A stretch of 14,982 nt of DNA from CAXTEJ01 sp964243295 (GTDB lineage: Bacteria; Actinomycetota; Actinomycetes; Actinomycetales; Angustibacteraceae), in NCBI GenBank assembly GCA_964243295.1, contig CAXTEJ010000073.1, forward strand, positions 1 to 14,982, written 5' to 3'. A program made the translations under genes and the position numbers. Below the pieces are notes generated by a model. It was not told the DNA's origin. It searched no databases and saw nothing but the letters and a program-made list of their open reading frames with translations. Below are positions 13,176 through 14,982 of the stretch, one piece after another. Each line of letters begins with the position of its first letter. The stretch's first letter is position 1.

Positions 13176-13364
13176 GGCCTCGGCGCTGACCTCGGCGCTG
13201 GTGGTGCCGTCGGCGTCGCGCGGGGTCCAGCGCTCGCGGCGGTCCCACTGCGAGCCGCAGCCCCGGCAGCGGAACAGCGGGGGTGCGCCGACCGGCCGCA
13301 GGCCGCGGCGAGGATCGGGCACCCACTGGCACAGGGCTCGGCACGGGTGCTGGGCGAGCGACAT
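13164..13364 (-). CDS. Small zinc-ribbon-like hypothetical protein
   Basis: This 66-residue protein begins MSLAQHPCRALCQWVPDPRR. Cysteines at 8, 12, 33 and 36 (CxxxC, then CRGC) with nearby His suggest one zinc site. Aromatic and basic residues follow (GSQWDRRERW), then a disordered Ala/Ser/Glu tail. ATG 13364 is preceded by GGGAG with a 9-nt gap, which supports a real start here. The much longer open frame upstream is antisense to acyP and smc. I cannot name a family. It diverges from acyP over 57 bp. Function is unknown; nucleic-acid or protein binding would be a guess. Confidence 0.65.
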   Translation of the reverse strand: MSLAQHPCRALCQWVPDPRRGLRPVGAPPLFRCRGCGSQWDRRERWTPRDADGTTSAEVSAEAARR

Positions 13365-13409
13365 GCCACCAGTCTCCCAGCCGGTCACCGCCCCGCACGC
13401 GCGGGCGGC

Positions 13410-13415
13410 TAGCGT
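13410..13415 (+). promoter_or_regulatory. TAGCGT -10 box, leaderless promoter of acyP
   Basis: TAGCGT is followed by six bases and then GTG at 13422. It lies in the divergent spacer with the zinc-ribbon gene. Confidence 0.5.
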
Positions 13416-13421
13416 TCGCGC

Positions 13422-13715
13422 GTGGCTGACGCGGACGTGCGGCTGACGGCCTTCGTGCGGGGCCGGGTGCAGGGCGTCGGGTTCCGCTGGTGGGTGCGCG
13501 CGCGGGCGCTCGAGCTGGGCCTGGTGGGATCGGCCACCAACCTCGAGGACGGCCGGGTGCAGGTGGTCGCCGAGGGCGGGCGCGAGGCGTGCGAGCGGCT
13601 GCTCGGACTGCTGGGCGAGCAGCCGTCGGCGCACGGGCGACCTGGTGAGGTCGTGGGGGTGGGGGAGCGGTGGACGGCGCGGCGGGGGGCCGGTCCGGGC
13701 TTCACCGAGCGATAA
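13422..13715 (+). CDS. acyP: Acylphosphatase
   Basis: Acylphosphatase hydrolyses acyl phosphates such as carbamoyl phosphate and 1,3-bisphosphoglycerate. It has 97 residues, family length. The signature GRVQGVGFRWW (14-24) carries the phosphate-binding Arg22, and the catalytic Asn40 is in ATNLEDGRVQVVAEG (38-52). Both active-site residues are present. The GTG start at 13422 follows a -10 box by 6 nt. The TAA stop overlaps the TAACCT hexamer that may drive smc. Acylphosphatase next to smc is a common actinobacterial arrangement. Confidence 0.94.
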   Translation: MADADVRLTAFVRGRVQGVGFRWWVRARALELGLVGSATNLEDGRVQVVAEGGREACERLLGLLGEQPSAHGRPGEVVGVGERWTARRGAGPGFTER

Positions 13716-13718
13716 CCT
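13713..13718 (+). promoter_or_regulatory. TAACCT -10 box for smc
   Basis: TAACCT starts on the acyP stop codon and lies 48 bp before the smc GTG, giving a leader of roughly 40 nt. No convincing -35 is seen, so this is tentative. Confidence 0.35.
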
Positions 13719-13766
13719 GCCCCGACACTGCCGGAGCGGCGGCAGCCACCCCAGGGAGCGAGCCAG

Positions 13767-14982
13767 GTGCACCTCAAGAGCCTCACGCTGCGCGGGTTCA
13801 AGTCCTTCGCCTCGGCGACGACGCTCGACCTCGAGCCCGGCATCACCGCCGTCGTGGGGCCCAACGGCTCCGGCAAGTCCAACGTCGTCGACGCGCTCGC
13901 GTGGGTCATGGGCGAGCAGGGGGCCAAGAGCCTGCGCGGCGGGAAGATGGAGGACGTCATCTTCGCCGGCACCTCCGGCCGCCCGCCGCTCGGCCGCGCC
14001 GAGGTCAGCCTGACGATCGACAACAGCGACGGCGCCCTGCCGATCGACTACACCGAGGTCACGATCACCCGGACGATGTTCCGCGGCGGCGGCTCCGACT
14101 ACACGATCAACGGCACGTCGTGCCGGCTGCTCGACGTGCAGGAGCTGCTGTCCGACTCCGGCATCGGCCGCGAGATGCACGTCATCGTCGGCCAGGGTCA
14201 GCTCGACGCCGTCCTGCGCGCGACGCCGGAGGAGCGTCGCGGCTTCATCGAGGAGGCCGCCGGCGTCCTGAAGCACCGCAAGCGCAAGGAGAAGGCGCTG
14301 CGCAAGCTCGAGGCGATGCAGGTCAACCTCACGCGCGTGGGCGACCTCACCGCCGAGATCCGCCGCCAGCTGGGCCCGCTCGGGCGCCAGGCCGAGGTGG
14401 CCCGCAGGGCCGTCGTGGTGCAGACCGACGTCCGGGACGCGCGGCTGCGGCTGCTCGCCGACGACCTGGTGCACCTGACGAGCACGCTCGAGGCCGAGGT
14501 GGCCGACGAGACGGCGCTGCGGGCACGGCGCTCCGAGGTCGAGGCCGCGCTCGCAGCAGCCCGTGACGCGCTGGCCGAGCTCGAGCGCGACTCCCACGAG
14601 CAGGCGCCGCTCGTGGCGCGCGCCCAGGACGTCTGGTTCCGGCTGTCGGGGCTGCAGGAGCGGTTGCGCTCGACCGCGGGCGTCGCCGCCGAGCGGCTGC
14701 GGCTGCTGAGCCAGCAGGCCGACCAGCCGGCCGCGCCGGGGCGCGATCCCGACCAGCTCATCGCCCAGGCCGAGCGCGTGCGCGCCGAGGAGCGCCAGCT
14801 GCAGGCCGACGTCGCCGCCGGCCGCGACGAGCTCACCGACGCGCGCGCCCGCACGACCGACGCCGAGGCCGCAGCCGCCGCCGAGCAGCGCCGGCTCGCC
14901 GCCGTCCTGCGCGCCGCCGCCGACCGTCGCGAGGGCCTGGCCCGCCTCGCCGGCCAGGTCGCCGCCCGGCGCAGCCGCATCG
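13767..14982 (+). CDS. smc: Chromosome segregation protein SMC, 5' part
   Basis: SMC is the ATPase that, with ScpA and ScpB, organises and segregates the chromosome. About 405 codons are visible and the gene runs off the window (full-length proteins are near 1,200 residues). The N-terminus VHLKSLTLRGFKSFA is followed by Walker A GPNGSGKSN (31-39), ALAWVMGEQGAKSLRGGKMEDVIFAG, the Q-loop region VIVGQGQLDAVL (139-150) and EERRGFIEEAAGVLKHRKRK, which leads into the first coiled-coil arm (from about 165, Ala/Glu/Arg/Leu heptads). GTG 13767 is preceded by AGGGAG (13753-13758) with an 8-nt gap. The hinge, second arm and C-terminal head lie outside the window. Confidence 0.96.
   Translation, partial: MHLKSLTLRGFKSFASATTLDLEPGITAVVGPNGSGKSNVVDALAWVMGEQGAKSLRGGKMEDVIFAGTSGRPPLGRAEVSLTIDNSDGALPIDYTEVTITRTMFRGGGSDYTINGTSCRLLDVQELLSDSGIGREMHVIVGQGQLDAVLRATPEERRGFIEEAAGVLKHRKRKEKALRKLEAMQVNLTRVGDLTAEIRRQLGPLGRQAEVARRAVVVQTDVRDARLRLLADDLVHLTSTLEAEVADETALRARRSEVEAALAAARDALAELERDSHEQAPLVARAQDVWFRLSGLQERLRSTAGVAAERLRLLSQQADQPAAPGRDPDQLIAQAERVRAEERQLQADVAAGRDELTDARARTTDAEAAAAAEQRRLAAVLRAAADRREGLARLAGQVAARRSRI

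Noticed and set aside
13365..14597. Long upstream extension of the zinc-ribbon frame on the minus strand
   Set aside because: It is antisense to acyP and smc, both with intact motifs. The ATG at 13364 has its own ribosome site.
1..14982. A hidden defence, secretion or biosynthetic system
   Set aside because: Every gene except the left-edge fragment and the small zinc-ribbon protein belongs to a conserved housekeeping neighbourhood. No nuclease-effector pairs, integrases or modular enzymes are present.

Overview
The window is chromosomal DNA from a high-GC Gram-positive bacterium of the phylum Actinomycetota. The support is a G+C content of roughly 70% or more, frequent GTG starts, strong third-position G/C, and a gene order I know from Streptomyces and mycobacteria: ddl / DUF3515 / Lrp-like / thiL / rpmB / recG / rsmD / coaD / sepIVA-like / DUF177 / rpmF / rnc / mutM / acyP / smc. 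I cannot name the genus. The content is almost entirely housekeeping. I found no phage, transposon, CRISPR array, tRNA, rRNA, or defence or biosynthetic cluster, and nothing that stands out as a new multi-gene system.

Left edge (1-690). The 3' end of an unrecognised acidic, Cys/His-containing protein runs in from outside and stops at 355. It enters a proline-rich tail encoded by a 15-bp minisatellite (about 323-606). The stop results from one irregular 20-bp unit that shifts the frame. The same peptide repeat stays open in another frame for about 60 more codons.

Cell wall, amino acid and cofactor block (690-5341). A PLP-dependent trans-sulfuration enzyme (minus strand) and D-Ala-D-Ala ligase (plus) diverge from a 42-bp spacer. 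The ligase has an extra N-terminal leader made of a 24-bp repeat. Facing it on the minus strand are a membrane-anchored DUF3515 protein and a stand-alone Lrp/AsnC effector-domain protein, which overlap. Next come thiL (plus) and a VOC-family protein (minus), whose stop codons interlock in one CTAG.

Translation, repair and CoA block (5373-13130). rpmB (minus, with a strong hairpin terminator) diverges from recG. Then recG, rsmD, coaD and a SepIVA/DivIVA-like coiled-coil gene follow on the plus strand. A promoter near 9976 probably drives the compact run DUF177-rpmF-rnc-mutM (ribosomal protein L32, rRNA processing, 8-oxoG repair), followed by a YciO-type gene with its own promoter-like element.

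Right edge (13157-14982). A 66-residue zinc-ribbon-like protein (minus) diverges from acylphosphatase, which is followed by smc. The smc gene is cut by the window end after its ATPase head and the start of the coiled coil.

The most consistent regulatory signal is a TANNNT -10 hexamer placed 6-9 nt before the start codon of eight genes. This predicts leaderless mRNAs for those genes. Other genes instead have a Shine-Dalgarno sequence.
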